Positions 7,887-16,386 are shown, numbered from the stretch's first letter. The stretch is DNA of 37,041 nt from an uncultured Rhodobiaceae bacterium (GCA_913051715.1 CAJXCG010000009.1:1-37041), one strand, 5' to 3'. Numbers and translations are program-made. Notes: generated by a model not told the origin, from the letters alone.

Positions 7887-9776
7887 TTAGCAGCCGACAA
7901 GCTGTTTTTCCGCACAGCTGCGCGCGCGTTTCTGCGCGGTGGCGATTTGCTGCGGTGTCATTTCGCGCACGATCACGTCAATCAGTTTTTTGCTGCGCGG
8001 CACGTCATTGGATCGGGCGATATTTGCCCACATATGCGCGCGCACATTGGAGCGCTTCACGCCTTCACCGGTGAAATATTTCAGCGCCAGATTATACTGC
8101 GCTTTGGCGTGCCCGGCTTGCGCGGCTTGCATATACCAGTCAACGGCCTTTTCGAAATTTTGCGGCGTGCCCTTGCCCGTCTCGTTTTTGACGCCAAGGT
8201 TAAATTTCGCATTTATGTCATTTTGTTCGGCGGCACGCGTGTACCACTTCACCGCCAAGGCCTGATCTTCGTCAGCGCCGCGCCCGGTATCATAAGCCAC
8301 GCCAAGATTATACTGTGCCCGCGCCATGCCCTGCTCGGCAGCCAGCGCATACCAAGAGGCGGCGGTTTCGTCATTTTTGGCAACGCCGCTGCCCAGCGAA
8401 TATTTCACCCCGAGATTAAACCGTGATTTCATGTCGCCCTGCTCGGCGGCCAGCAAATACCACGACGCGGCGGTTTCGTCATTTTCGCGAACGCCTGCGC
8501 CCGTGTCATAGGCCACGCCCAGATTATACCTGGCTTCAATGTGGCCTTGCTCGGCGGCGCGTTCATACCAGCGTGCCGCCAAGGCGTCGTCTTCGGCCAC
8601 GCCTTCGCCCAAATCATAAACCAATGCCAGACTGAACTGGGCATTGGGACTGCCGCGCTCGGCGGTCGGGGTGAACCAAGCTTCCGGCGTGGTGTTTTTG
8701 CCCAATATCTGGTTGCGCTCCGAATATTTTTCCGCCAGGTCCAGTTTTGGCGCAAGGTCTTCCGCCTCGCGTTTGATCGCATACCATTGCACCGAGTCGG
8801 GGCTTGGCGAGCGCCCCTGGCGGATCACCAGCGCCTGAAAATCCGGGTTAAATTCGATGTTTTGATATTTTTCTTCCTTTTCCAGCCGCCGCAACTCAGC
8901 CGTGAACCTGCCGTCTTCCAAAACCGTGGCGCCGGTTCCTTCATTGATGACCGACAGATTATATTCGGATTTGACATGGCCCTGTTCGGCGGCGCGCGTG
9001 TACCACTCGACGGCAAGTTCGTCATTTTCCGGCACGCCAAGCCCAACATCATATTTAAGGCCCAGATTGAACTGGGCACTGGCATAGCCTTTGCGCGCCG
9101 CGCGCGTGTACCAGCGAATGGCGGTCGGATAACTCTGCGCGATGCCTTCGCCGCGATCATACATTGAGGCCAGTTGAAACTCAGCCCTGCCATCGGCCTG
9201 GTCGGCGGCCAGCTTGTACCACTCAAAGGCTGTTTCATCATCCTCGAGCACATTGGTTCCATTGTCGTATTTCAGGCCAAGATTATACTGCGCCTTGATG
9301 TGGCCGCGCTCGGCGGCCAGCGTGTACCATTTCAGCGCGGCGGCATTGTCTTCGGGAATACCGTCGCCGGTGTCATACATCACCGCCAAATTATATTGCG
9401 ACTTCACATGCCCCTGCTCACCGGCCAGCGTGTACCATTTCACAGCCGCGTTGGGGTCTTTGGCGACACCGTCGCCGCGGTAATATTTCAACGCCAAATT
9501 ATACTGCGCGAATATATATCCCTGCTCGGCCGCCAGCGTGTACCACTTGACCGCGGTGCGGTAATATTGCGGCACGCCTTCGCCCATTTCGTGCATCACG
9601 CCAACATTATATTGCGCGCGCGCAAACCCCTGCTCGGCCAGCGGCATCCATTCTTCAAGCGCGGTTTCAAAATCACCGCTTTGCGCGGCGGCGAATGCGC
9701 GATTGACATCCGCGCCCTGACTTTGGGCGCAGGTGAAAAACAGGCTAAGCGATACGACGACGCGCTTACACAACAT
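7887..9776 (-). CDS. Secreted Sel1-repeat protein
   Basis: A 629-residue protein with an N-terminal signal peptide (basic start, hydrophobic VVVSLSLFFTCA, likely cleavage near AQSQGA). The mature part is almost wholly Sel1-type repeats of 36 residues ending in WY. I count seven in a first block (the seventh degenerate) and six in a second, separated by about 75 residues without repeats. The C terminus is a short charged tail ending in a cysteine pair region. Sel1 solenoids mediate protein-protein contacts, often in the periplasm (exopolysaccharide, envelope stress or host interaction). ATG 9776 is preferred over the TTG codon just before it; AAAGGGG lies upstream. It stands alone, so its partners are unknown. 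Confidence 0.9.
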   Translation of the reverse strand: MLCKRVVVSLSLFFTCAQSQGADVNRAFAAAQSGDFETALEEWMPLAEQGFARAQYNVGVMHEMGEGVPQYYRTAVKWYTLAAEQGYIFAQYNLALKYYRGDGVAKDPNAAVKWYTLAGEQGHVKSQYNLAVMYDTGDGIPEDNAAALKWYTLAAERGHIKAQYNLGLKYDNGTNVLEDDETAFEWYKLAADQADGRAEFQLASMYDRGEGIAQSYPTAIRWYTRAARKGYASAQFNLGLKYDVGLGVPENDELAVEWYTRAAEQGHVKSEYNLSVINEGTGATVLEDGRFTAELRRLEKEEKYQNIEFNPDFQALVIRQGRSPSPDSVQWYAIKREAEDLAPKLDLAEKYSERNQILGKNTTPEAWFTPTAERGSPNAQFSLALVYDLGEGVAEDDALAARWYERAAEQGHIEARYNLGVAYDTGAGVRENDETAASWYLLAAEQGDMKSRFNLGVKYSLGSGVAKNDETAASWYALAAEQGMARAQYNLGVAYDTGRGADEDQALAVKWYTRAAEQNDINAKFNLGVKNETGKGTPQNFEKAVDWYMQAAQAGHAKAQYNLALKYFTGEGVKRSNVRAHMWANIARSNDVPRSKKLIDVIVREMTPQQIATAQKRARSCAEKQLVGC

Positions 9777-9928
9777 CAAAACACCCCTTTATCCGTTTTC
9801 CAGCATAACACGAAAACGCCACCGCGCAGACCGCGGATCGCATATTCACACCGGCAAACGCGACTCACCGTTTAAAACGTCTCAAAACTTCAAGGTTTTA
9901 CAGTCCGGTTAAAACCGCGGTCAGCGGC

Positions 9929-11182
9929 CTAGGCTGCGTCTTCGGGCTCAGAGAACCGCAACAGCCGCCGGATCAGCAGCCAAACAACCGGCACGATCAC
10001 ACCAACCAGCACAGCACGCGCAACGACGCCGTCAATGAACGGGAACCGCTCAACCAGCCAAGCGGCGGGATAGAGCGATAAATTCACCGTATAATAGCTG
10101 ATCGCCACCACCGATACGCCTTCTACCGTGCGCTGCAGACGTAACTGGCGTTCGGTGCCGCGATTGAGCGAGGCCAGCAATTCGGCATTTTGGCGTTGCA
10201 GCCCCAATTCGATGCGCGTTTGCAAAAACGTCGCCATATTGCCGACCTGCTCGGCCAAATCATGACGCTGGCGCTCGGTCGACTGATAGGTTGCAACCGC
10301 CGGGCGCAAGCGGCGTTCCAGAAACGCACCGACGGTCAGCCGACTGTCGAGCGGGGTTTCCTGCAACGAGCTGAGCCGCGCCTGCACCAGCGCCCAATAT
10401 GCCTGACACGCGCTGAACCGAAATGAGGTGGCGCGCCAGATCTCTTCCAATTCGGCTGCCAGCGATGAAAGTGCCGCGAAGCGTTCCTCAGCCAGCGCCG
10501 GATCGTCAAACCCGATTGGCGTTTGCGGAATTCGGCTGGCGATGCCGATCAGCTCGGCTTGTGCAGCGCGCGCATCGGGCAAGCCCAAGGCCGCAAAAGA
10601 ACGATAGGTCTCGATCTCCAGCACTTGCAGCGCCACGCGGCCAATGTCGCGGACGTCGGTTTGCGGGTCAAACTCCAGATAGATTTTCGTATGCCCGTCT
10701 TCGGCCACTTTGAAATCGAAAAACGCTGACGCCAGTCCACCTTCAAGCTGGCTCGCGCATGTCCAGCCTTCGGTTCCGGATCCGCGCGGACGGCACAGAC
10801 AGTCTACGGCAACGACAATTTCGCCCGACAGACGCGCGGCCCAGTCATCGGGCAAATGCTTGGCCGCCGATTGCTGGGTTCCGTCGGCGTCGATAATCGT
10901 AACCGAGACAAATTCGGTGTGCCGCTCAATATTGACCCGCAAATTTCCCAGCGTGCCGCGAATGAGCTTGCCCTGCTCGGCGGGATCCCAGTCCAGATCG
11001 GGCAGTAATTCGGACAGCGACGCCTGTATCGAGGTGAAGGCGTCGGGCCCGGCGGCACACAGGCGGAAAATATTTGTTGGCAGCCCGAAACGCGGAAACG
11101 GGCGCGCGTTCAGCTCGTCCGTAACCTCGTTCAGACGCCAGTCTTTTTTATGCATTGTCGCCGTGGGAGATGAAGTACGCAT
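9929..11182 (-). CDS. DUF3422 family membrane-anchored protein
   Basis: A protein of about 418 residues. The N-terminal block DWRLNEVTDELNARPFPRF is the DUF3422 hallmark. A long, partly coiled-coil helical region follows (roughly residues 250-370). Two C-terminal membrane segments close it (VSVVAISYYTVNLSLYPAAWL and ARAVLVGVIVPVVWLLIRRLL). The large N-terminal part should be cytoplasmic with a C-terminal hairpin anchor. The function of the family is unknown. Start at ATG 11182 is chosen because GGAACGG lies eight bases upstream. An upstream alternative at 11254 would run into the preceding gene, and ATG 11155 is also possible. It follows the AhpD-like gene by 19 bases, suggesting one transcript. 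Confidence 0.88.
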   Translation of the reverse strand: MRTSSPTATMHKKDWRLNEVTDELNARPFPRFGLPTNIFRLCAAGPDAFTSIQASLSELLPDLDWDPAEQGKLIRGTLGNLRVNIERHTEFVSVTIIDADGTQQSAAKHLPDDWAARLSGEIVVAVDCLCRPRGSGTEGWTCASQLEGGLASAFFDFKVAEDGHTKIYLEFDPQTDVRDIGRVALQVLEIETYRSFAALGLPDARAAQAELIGIASRIPQTPIGFDDPALAEERFAALSSLAAELEEIWRATSFRFSACQAYWALVQARLSSLQETPLDSRLTVGAFLERRLRPAVATYQSTERQRHDLAEQVGNMATFLQTRIELGLQRQNAELLASLNRGTERQLRLQRTVEGVSVVAISYYTVNLSLYPAAWLVERFPFIDGVVARAVLVGVIVPVVWLLIRRLLRFSEPEDAA

Positions 11183-11201
11183 AACAGACGCCGTTCCGCA
11201 A

Positions 11202-11792
11202 TTAAGCGTGCTTGCCGGCCGACCAGCCGGACGCGCGCAAACTGGCTTCGGCAAACGCCAGCGGGCTGTCTTCCAGCGTCGTGCCGAGCGTGTCGTTCCA
11301 GCGGTTCAAAAAGCCAAAGGCGGCAATCACCGCGGTGATTTCAACAATCTCCGCCGCAGAATAATGCACCTTGAGCGCCTCAAAATGGGCGGCTTCGGCT
11401 TGGTTCGGCACACTGCCCGCGGCCTGCGCCAGCGCCAGGGCGGCGCGCTCGGCCTCGGTGAAAAGCGGGCTGTCAGCATAAGACCACAGCGCCTCGATTT
11501 TTTCCTGCGCCACGCCGGCATGCTCGGCACCGTGGGCGGTGTGCGCCTGACAATAACGACACCCCGCAGCGCTGCTGGTAATGTGGGCGATCATCTGCCG
11601 CAAGCCGGGATCCAAGGCTCCTTCCGGCCCGACAACCGCGCCCATAAGCGCCAAAAACCCGCGCAAAATATCCGGTCGATGGGCCATAATTTTCATCGAG
11701 TTCGGCTCAAAACCCATCGCCATGGCGACAAAACCCAATTCGTCCTTGACCTCGTCCAGCTTTGCCGCGTCCGGCGGATTTAAGTGTGTCAT
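11202..11792 (-). CDS. Carboxymuconolactone decarboxylase/AhpD-family protein
   Basis: A 196-residue alkylhydroperoxidase-like protein. The active-site motif is CRYCQAHTAH (C78, C81, H84, H87), the CxxC plus histidine arrangement used by AhpD for thiol peroxidase chemistry. The surrounding helices (LRQMIAHITSSAAG before, VVEITAVIAAFGFLNRWND-like sequence near 155-170) fit the peroxidase-related subfamily of the CMD fold. It probably reduces hydroperoxides; the electron donor is not encoded next to it. ATG 11792 follows GGGAGA. The next gene downstream is DUF3422, 19 bases away, so both may be co-expressed. Confidence 0.9.
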   Translation of the reverse strand: MTHLNPPDAAKLDEVKDELGFVAMAMGFEPNSMKIMAHRPDILRGFLALMGAVVGPEGALDPGLRQMIAHITSSAAGCRYCQAHTAHGAEHAGVAQEKIEALWSYADSPLFTEAERAALALAQAAGSVPNQAEAAHFEALKVHYSAAEIVEITAVIAAFGFLNRWNDTLGTTLEDSPLAFAEASLRASGWSAGKHA

Positions 11793-11863
11793 GGTGTGTC
11801 TCCCTTACATTGACGCGCCCGATTTTTCGACACGGAGAACCCTCGATGCGTGTTTCTTGTCGA

Positions 11864-12358
11864 TCACGCGTCGGGCTTTTTGAGCGTTACGAAATTTGCT
11901 GTCGACGACCCGGCCGCCAGCAAACGCCCTTCGGCATCATACAGTTCGCCCTCGACAAAACCGACCGACCGGCCCCGCCGCAAAACACGCCCCACCGCCA
12001 ATATGCGGCCCGGGCGCGCAGGCGCGAGCATGGACACCTTTATCTCTAATGTTGGGCTAATTTGTCCCCAGTCAAGGTTGAGCCCGATGGCAAAGGCCAT
12101 GGCGTCATCCAGCATGGCAGCGACATTGCCGCCTTGGATCCCACCCCATTTATTGCACAGCTTGTCGGTTGCGTTAAACGCCATCTCGACAATGCCGGCC
12201 TCCTGATTAACCGCCAGCAATTCGAGGCCCAAATGGGCCGATGTCGGCGAGGGTTTTTTATGCGCCGATTTAACATTGGGCGGCCAGCTTTCGGCGTCGG
12301 TTGTGAACCCGTCGCGGGCTTGACCAAGATTTTCCGGCATTTGGGCGGGCGCGCTCAT
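11864..12358 (-). CDS. PaaI-type hot-dog thioesterase
   Basis: A 164-residue acyl-CoA thioesterase of the PaaI group. The catalytic region reads CNKWGGIQGGNVAAMLDDAMAFA (residues 68-90), with the GG-I-GG turn and the paired aspartates D84 and D85. It would hydrolyse acyl- or aryl-CoA esters. ATG 12358 has AGGAG with a five-base spacer, so the 17-residue longer frame is rejected. It is head to head with a second, unrelated hot-dog gene, with about 100 bases between the starts. Confidence 0.88.
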   Translation of the reverse strand: MSAPAQMPENLGQARDGFTTDAESWPPNVKSAHKKPSPTSAHLGLELLAVNQEAGIVEMAFNATDKLCNKWGGIQGGNVAAMLDDAMAFAIGLNLDWGQISPTLEIKVSMLAPARPGRILAVGRVLRRGRSVGFVEGELYDAEGRLLAAGSSTANFVTLKKPDA

Positions 12359-12462
12359 ACGAACTCCTGAACTTGTGGGAAACCGATGTTTACAGGTTAG
12401 ACACGCCACTCACGAAATTCAAGGCGCGTGACGCGCGCACCCGGGCCATGTTAGGACAGCGC

Positions 12463-12936
12463 ATGGATAAAATCGCCACCCCGGAATTTATCGCCCCCGA
12501 CCCGCATGTGCTTGGCGTAGACGTGCGCGCCGCCGACATTGACGATTTCGGCCATGTCAATAATGTCGTCTATCTGGGCTGGATCGCGCGCGCGGCCTGG
12601 GCCCATTCCAAAGCATTGGGATTTGACTTTGCCGCATATCGTGATCTTGATTGCGGCTTCGTTGTCACGCGCCATGAAATAGATTACCGCGCCGCATGCC
12701 CACCCGACACCACGGCGCTGATTGCAACTTGGATCACCGCCAATGACGGGCGCGTGCGCCTGCGGCGGCGCTTTCAGATCATATTGCAGGGCACCGGCAC
12801 AACGCTGGCCTTTGCCATGAGTGATTTTGCGACGATAAAAATTTCCACAGGCCGGGCGTGCCGCATGCCGGCGCAATTCGCCACCGGCTATCCGGCCAAT
12901 GACGCATTGGAGCCGCTTTTCACCCGCTTGCGGTGA
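12463..12936 (+). CDS. 4HBT/YbgC-type acyl-CoA thioesterase
   Basis: A 157-residue hot-dog protein of the 4-hydroxybenzoyl-CoA thioesterase group. The N-terminal block DIDDFGHVNNVVYLGWIARAA (residues 25 on) carries the family D-x-x-G-H-x-N-N signature with its catalytic aspartate. ATG 12463 has AGGA seven bases upstream. The open frame upstream to 12373 lacks a ribosome-binding site and overlaps the promoter area of the neighbouring PaaI gene. It converges on the response-regulator gene and overlaps its 3' end by 17 bases. The substrate is unknown. Confidence 0.88.
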   Translation: MDKIATPEFIAPDPHVLGVDVRAADIDDFGHVNNVVYLGWIARAAWAHSKALGFDFAAYRDLDCGFVVTRHEIDYRAACPPDTTALIATWITANDGRVRLRRRFQIILQGTGTTLAFAMSDFATIKISTGRACRMPAQFATGYPANDALEPLFTRLR

Positions 12937-13615
12937 CCAGCCGATAGCCGCCCTCTTCGGTGACCAACAATTTGGCGTTGGACGGGTCGGCCTCGATTTT
13001 TTGACGCAACCGGTAAATATGCGTTTCCAGCGTGTGCGTGGTGATTTGCGCGTTATAGCCCCATATTTCATGCAGCAGCGTTTCGCGTGACACGGTCGCG
13101 GCGCTGGCGCGGTAGAGAAATTTCAAAATATTGGTTTCTTTTTCCGTCAGGCGGATTTTATCGCCGCTCTGCGTCATTAATTGCTTCATCGCGGGTCTGA
13201 ACTCGTAAGGGCCGAATTGCAAAATGGCGGCGTCGCTGGTTTCAAACTGGCGCAAATGGGCGCGGATGCGCGCCAACAACACCCCGAAGCGGAACGGCTT
13301 GATAACGTAATCATTGGCCCCCGCATCAAGCCCCAAAATCGTATCAGCCTCGGTTGCAGCCCCGGTTAGCATGATGATCGGCGCGGTCACTTTCTGGCGG
13401 CGTAAAATTTTGCAGGTCTCGCGCCCGTCCTGATCGGGCAGACCGACATCAAGCAAAATCAGATCGAACTCGGCTTGCGCCACCAGATCAAGCGTCGCGG
13501 CAGCACTGCGCGCGAAAGTAAGCTCGAACTCTGCGTGCAGCTCAAATTGCTCGCGCAAAGCCTCAATCAGCAACTCGTCATCCTCCACGACAAGTATGCG
13601 GCACTCGACCGACAT
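12920..13615 (-). CDS. OmpR/PhoB-type response regulator (orphan)
   Basis: A 231-residue two-domain regulator. The receiver domain (residues 5-120) has acidic pocket E11-D12-D13, phospho-acceptor D56 (LILLDVGLP), T84 and K106 (VIKPF). The C-terminal winged helix (135-230) contains the recognition region TTHTLETHIYRLRQKIE and ends in the EGGYRL wing. It should bind DNA when phosphorylated. No histidine kinase lies next to it, so the partner is encoded elsewhere. ATG 13615 has GGGAGG at ideal spacing and is preferred over the start seven codons upstream. It is divergent from the L,D-transpeptidase gene, which might be a target; that is inference. Confidence 0.93.
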   Translation of the reverse strand: MSVECRILVVEDDELLIEALREQFELHAEFELTFARSAAATLDLVAQAEFDLILLDVGLPDQDGRETCKILRRQKVTAPIIMLTGAATEADTILGLDAGANDYVIKPFRFGVLLARIRAHLRQFETSDAAILQFGPYEFRPAMKQLMTQSGDKIRLTEKETNILKFLYRASAATVSRETLLHEIWGYNAQITTHTLETHIYRLRQKIEADPSNAKLLVTEEGGYRLVTASG

Positions 13616-13737
13616 GGACACCTCCCTACAGGCCATCTACTCTAAAGCGTGTGGCGGCTTATGAGAAGACGTGCCACATGCTTTGGTTATTTTTAGGCAT
13701 GTCGGGGGTGTTTTGACGACCCTTTTTTCTGCACGCC

Positions 13738-13765
13738 TTGACCCGCCCGCGCGCCTTGCTAGTTT
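13738..13765 (+). promoter_or_regulatory. Candidate promoter of the L,D-transpeptidase gene
   Basis: TTGACC (13738-13743), a 16-base spacer and TAGTTT (13760-13765). A start of transcription seven bases later would coincide with the ATG at 13772, and no ribosome-binding site is visible there, so a leaderless mRNA is possible. The -10 is weak. Confidence 0.35.
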
Positions 13766-13771
13766 TGCAAT

Positions 13772-14281
13772 ATGGATATTTTTGTAACCCCTGCCGCGAT
13801 GCAATCGCGCGGTGTCTTGAAAATGGGTGATTTGAGTGCGCCTTGCGCGCTGGGCAGCGGCGGCATGGCAGCAGCAAAGTCGGAAGGCGACGGCACAACG
13901 CCCATTGGCGCTTGGCCGGTGCGCCGCATCTGGTATCGCCCCGACCGCGAAGCGCGCCCCATCACGGCGCTGCAAATTTCCCAAATAAGCAGGAAAAGCG
14001 GCTGGTGTGACGATGTTGACAGGGCTGAATATAATCTTCCTGTTGCACTGCCCTTTGACGGGTCGCACGAAATATTGTGGCGTGATGACGGCCTGTACGA
14101 CATATTTCTGGAACTGGGCTACAATGATGACCCGCCCGTGGCGCCTGCGGGCAGCGCGATTTTTCTGCATCTGGAGAAAAATACTTTCCAGCCGACACGC
14201 GGCTGCATCGCTGTCGCACGCGCTGTCATGGGACATATTCTGACCCATATCACCGACACAAGCATTGTGCAGGTGGGCTAG
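13772..14281 (+). CDS. L,D-transpeptidase family protein (YkuD fold)
   Basis: A 169-residue YkuD-domain protein. The catalytic part reads GSAIFLHLEKNTFQPTRGCIAV, with H133 and nucleophile C145, matching the H...[ST]xGC motif. The N terminus (MDIFVTPAA, then CALGSGGM and EGDGTTPIGAWPVRRIWYRPDRE) matches the compact subfamily that lacks a signal peptide. Larger relatives form 3-3 cross-links in peptidoglycan or attach lipoproteins to it. The cellular location of this short version is uncertain, because no export signal is seen. It converges with the YggS gene; the two stop codons overlap in CTAG. Confidence 0.9.
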   Translation: MDIFVTPAAMQSRGVLKMGDLSAPCALGSGGMAAAKSEGDGTTPIGAWPVRRIWYRPDREARPITALQISQISRKSGWCDDVDRAEYNLPVALPFDGSHEILWRDDGLYDIFLELGYNDDPPVAPAGSAIFLHLEKNTFQPTRGCIAVARAVMGHILTHITDTSIVQVG

Positions 14282-14970
14282 CCGCGCGGCCCGAAAATCG
14301 CCGTCCCAAGGCGTATATGCGTCGCCCCCAAGGAAACGGCTTCGGCATAATCGGCGCTCATCCCCATGCTCAGATGCGCCATGTCGAGCGACGCGGCCAA
14401 TTTTCCCAGCAACGCAAAATGCGGCCCCGCCGCCTCATGCGCGGGCGGCAGACACATCAAGCCGTCAATTTGTAATTTATATTCGGTGCGGCACTGTTCG
14501 ACAAAATCGGCAAGATCCATAACGGACACGCCGGCTTTTTGCGGCTCATCGCCGGTATTGACCTGCACGAAAAGCCGCGGGCGACGACCGCTGGCCGCCA
14601 TGGCGCGCGCCAACGCCGCGGCAAGTTTTGGCCGGTCAAGGCTGTGAATGGTGTCAAACAAATCCACCGCTTGGTCTGCTTTATTGCTTTGCAGGGCGCC
14701 GATAAGATGAAGCTGTGTATCGGGATAGGCTTGGCGCAGGGCCGGCCATTTTTCGGCGGCCTCCTGCACGCGATTTTCTCCGAAAACGCGATGGCCCGCC
14801 TCGAGAACCGGGCGGATGGCATCCGCGCCATGGGTTTTCGATACGGCGATCAGCTCAATATCGCCGGATGCGCGCGCATTGCGCCGGGCAAGGTCTGACA
14901 ATTCGGCTTTCAACTCGCGCAGCCGCGCCGCAGCGGTTTTTTCGGATGTGTCTTCCATACTGGTCTTCAC
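14278..14970 (-). CDS. yggS: PLP homeostasis protein, YggS/PLPBP family
   Basis: A 230-residue single-domain TIM-barrel protein. The PLP lysine is K45 in ELIAVSKTHGAD; the family landmarks FGENRVQEA, HLIGALQSNK, SMGMSADYAEA and RLGTAIFGPRG are all present. It binds pyridoxal phosphate without known catalysis and keeps B6 and amino-acid pools balanced. The first start is GTG 14970; ATG 14958 (226 residues) is equally possible, and neither has a strong ribosome-binding site. It is often near proC or division genes in other bacteria; here it stands alone. Confidence 0.95.
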   Translation of the reverse strand: MKTSMEDTSEKTAAARLRELKAELSDLARRNARASGDIELIAVSKTHGADAIRPVLEAGHRVFGENRVQEAAEKWPALRQAYPDTQLHLIGALQSNKADQAVDLFDTIHSLDRPKLAAALARAMAASGRRPRLFVQVNTGDEPQKAGVSVMDLADFVEQCRTEYKLQIDGLMCLPPAHEAAGPHFALLGKLAASLDMAHLSMGMSADYAEAVSLGATHIRLGTAIFGPRG

Positions 14971-15094
14971 TATTGATCTTGCCCATTAATTCGACAAATA
15001 AGTTAAGCAGGGTCGCCGCGCCGGGGGTTCAAAACATGCCCCGCCTGCAAGTTTCGCTTGTGCCAAGCTTGTGTGCGAGACAAGCTATTTTGCG

Positions 15095-15685
15095 ATGTTT
15101 TTCGGAGCAAGGCCAATCCTATTTCCGCCCTCCATTCCGCGGCGGCTTTTGATGACCGACCTCGACCGGTTTCCCGACTGGTCGTCGGCACTTGCCGCTT
15201 TGCCGCCGCGCAGCGGGGTTATTTTGCGCGACTACGCCCACGTCCGGAGGCCGGAACTGGCGCGCGCCATGTTCACGTGCTGCCGCCAGCACGGTCATCA
15301 ATTTTTCATCGGCGCAGACAGCGCGCTCGCCCTCCGGCTGGGGGCGGGCTATCACGCGCCGGCGCGCTGCGCGACCCGCCCATTACCGCGCGCCTTGCGT
15401 GGTCGATCGCTCGCCGCAGCCCATAGCCGCGCCGAGATTGACCGCGCCGCGCGAAACGGTTTTAGCGGCGTGCTTGTTTCGCCCGTCTTTCCGACCGCCT
15501 CGCATATCGGCGCGCCGGGGCTGGGCGCGTTTAATTTTTTGGCGCTCGCCCACTATGCCGCGCGCCGCGGTCTTTGCGTCTATGCGCTGGGCGGGCTTGA
15601 CGAAACGCGCTTCAAACGCCTTGCCGGCAGCGGTGCCGTGGCGGGCTATGCCGCGATCACGGCTCTTCACAGCGGCGCTCGATAG
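15095..15685 (+). CDS. Divergent ThiE/TenI-like protein
   Basis: A protein of about 196 residues with the thiamine-phosphate-synthase fold pattern: IPRRLLMTDLDRFPD at the N terminus, then VLVSPVFPTASHIGAPGLG and VYALGGLDETRF. In true ThiE the phosphate loop reads TxS/T-K; here the lysine is histidine (PTASH). The ND and GQxD metal and diphosphate residues are also missing (GADSALALRLGAGYHAPARC). It may therefore not make thiamine phosphate, and may be a TenI-like or other barrel. No other thi gene is nearby. Starts at GTG 15071, ATG 15095 and ATG 15152 are possible. 15095 is chosen because homology appears to begin before 15152; no clear ribosome-binding site helps. Confidence 0.78.
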   Translation: MFFGARPILFPPSIPRRLLMTDLDRFPDWSSALAALPPRSGVILRDYAHVRRPELARAMFTCCRQHGHQFFIGADSALALRLGAGYHAPARCATRPLPRALRGRSLAAAHSRAEIDRAARNGFSGVLVSPVFPTASHIGAPGLGAFNFLALAHYAARRGLCVYALGGLDETRFKRLAGSGAVAGYAAITALHSGAR

Positions 15686-15807
15686 GCCATAAAGCGTGTT
15701 GCGCGGGCGTTAATTTTCAAACCCTGACCCTTGCTTTTTCTTTACATTTGCACACGTGCACCATAATACAGTGAAGTGTTTTTTTATTTCTCTTGCTGGA
15801 CAAAATA

Positions 15808-16368
15808 ATGACCCCCAAATTGCCTGATCTTTCGTATTTTCGTAATGGCGCAAGACGCGTGCGCCGCACCACCCTCATTCTTGTCACGCTCGCCACATTG
15901 GCGGCATGTGCGGATGATGTTGTTTTCGAGGATGATTATCCGACCAAGGACAATATGGCGGATGCTGAAAGCGGCTCGCTTTTTTCCACCATCGGGCTTA
16001 CTTTTGGCGGGCTGACAGGGGGTGACCGGCAGGCCGAAAACAGTCTTGCGGTCAATGCCGATTTATGGCGCGCCGCGCTGGACACCTTGTCCTTCATGCC
16101 GCTGGCCTCGGCTGACCCGGATGGCGGCGTGATCATCACTGATTGGTATAATGATCCAAGCCAGCCGGATGAACGCTTCAAGGCCAATGTCGTCATTAGC
16201 GGGCGTACGCTGCGCGCCGATGCGCTGCGCGTCACATTGTTCAAACAGGTGCGCCGCGATGGCTCCTGGGTGAACGCAGCGCCCACAGCAAATGTTGGCC
16301 GCCAGCTTGAAAATTTGGTTCTGACCCGCGCCCGCGACTTCAAGGTTGCGCGCCAGAGCGCGAGATAG
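15808..16368 (+). CDS. DUF3576 lipoprotein
   Basis: A 186-residue protein with a basic N terminus, a hydrophobic stretch and a lipobox (LATLAAC), so it should be a lipid-anchored envelope protein. The mature part matches the DUF3576 family, found in alphaproteobacteria immediately before leuS. Its function is unknown. The conserved link to leuS-lptE and the outer-membrane setting suggest envelope assembly, but that is inference. ATG 15808 is preferred over TTG 15793, five codons earlier. It is followed by leuS after 30 bases. Confidence 0.88.
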   Translation: MTPKLPDLSYFRNGARRVRRTTLILVTLATLAACADDVVFEDDYPTKDNMADAESGSLFSTIGLTFGGLTGGDRQAENSLAVNADLWRAALDTLSFMPLASADPDGGVIITDWYNDPSQPDERFKANVVISGRTLRADALRVTLFKQVRRDGSWVNAAPTANVGRQLENLVLTRARDFKVARQSAR

Positions 16369-16386
16369 CCCGCACCCAAAACCACC

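Noticed and set aside
9906-9928. Short GC stem plus TTTT after DUF3422
   Set aside because: Only a four-base stem; too weak to call a terminator.
10710-11783. 357-codon plus-strand open frame
   Set aside because: It is antisense to the DUF3422 and AhpD-like genes and shows no recognisable domain; long shadow frames are common at this GC content.
13637-14248. 203-codon minus-strand open frame
   Set aside because: It is opposite the L,D-transpeptidase gene, which has the catalytic H and C motif.
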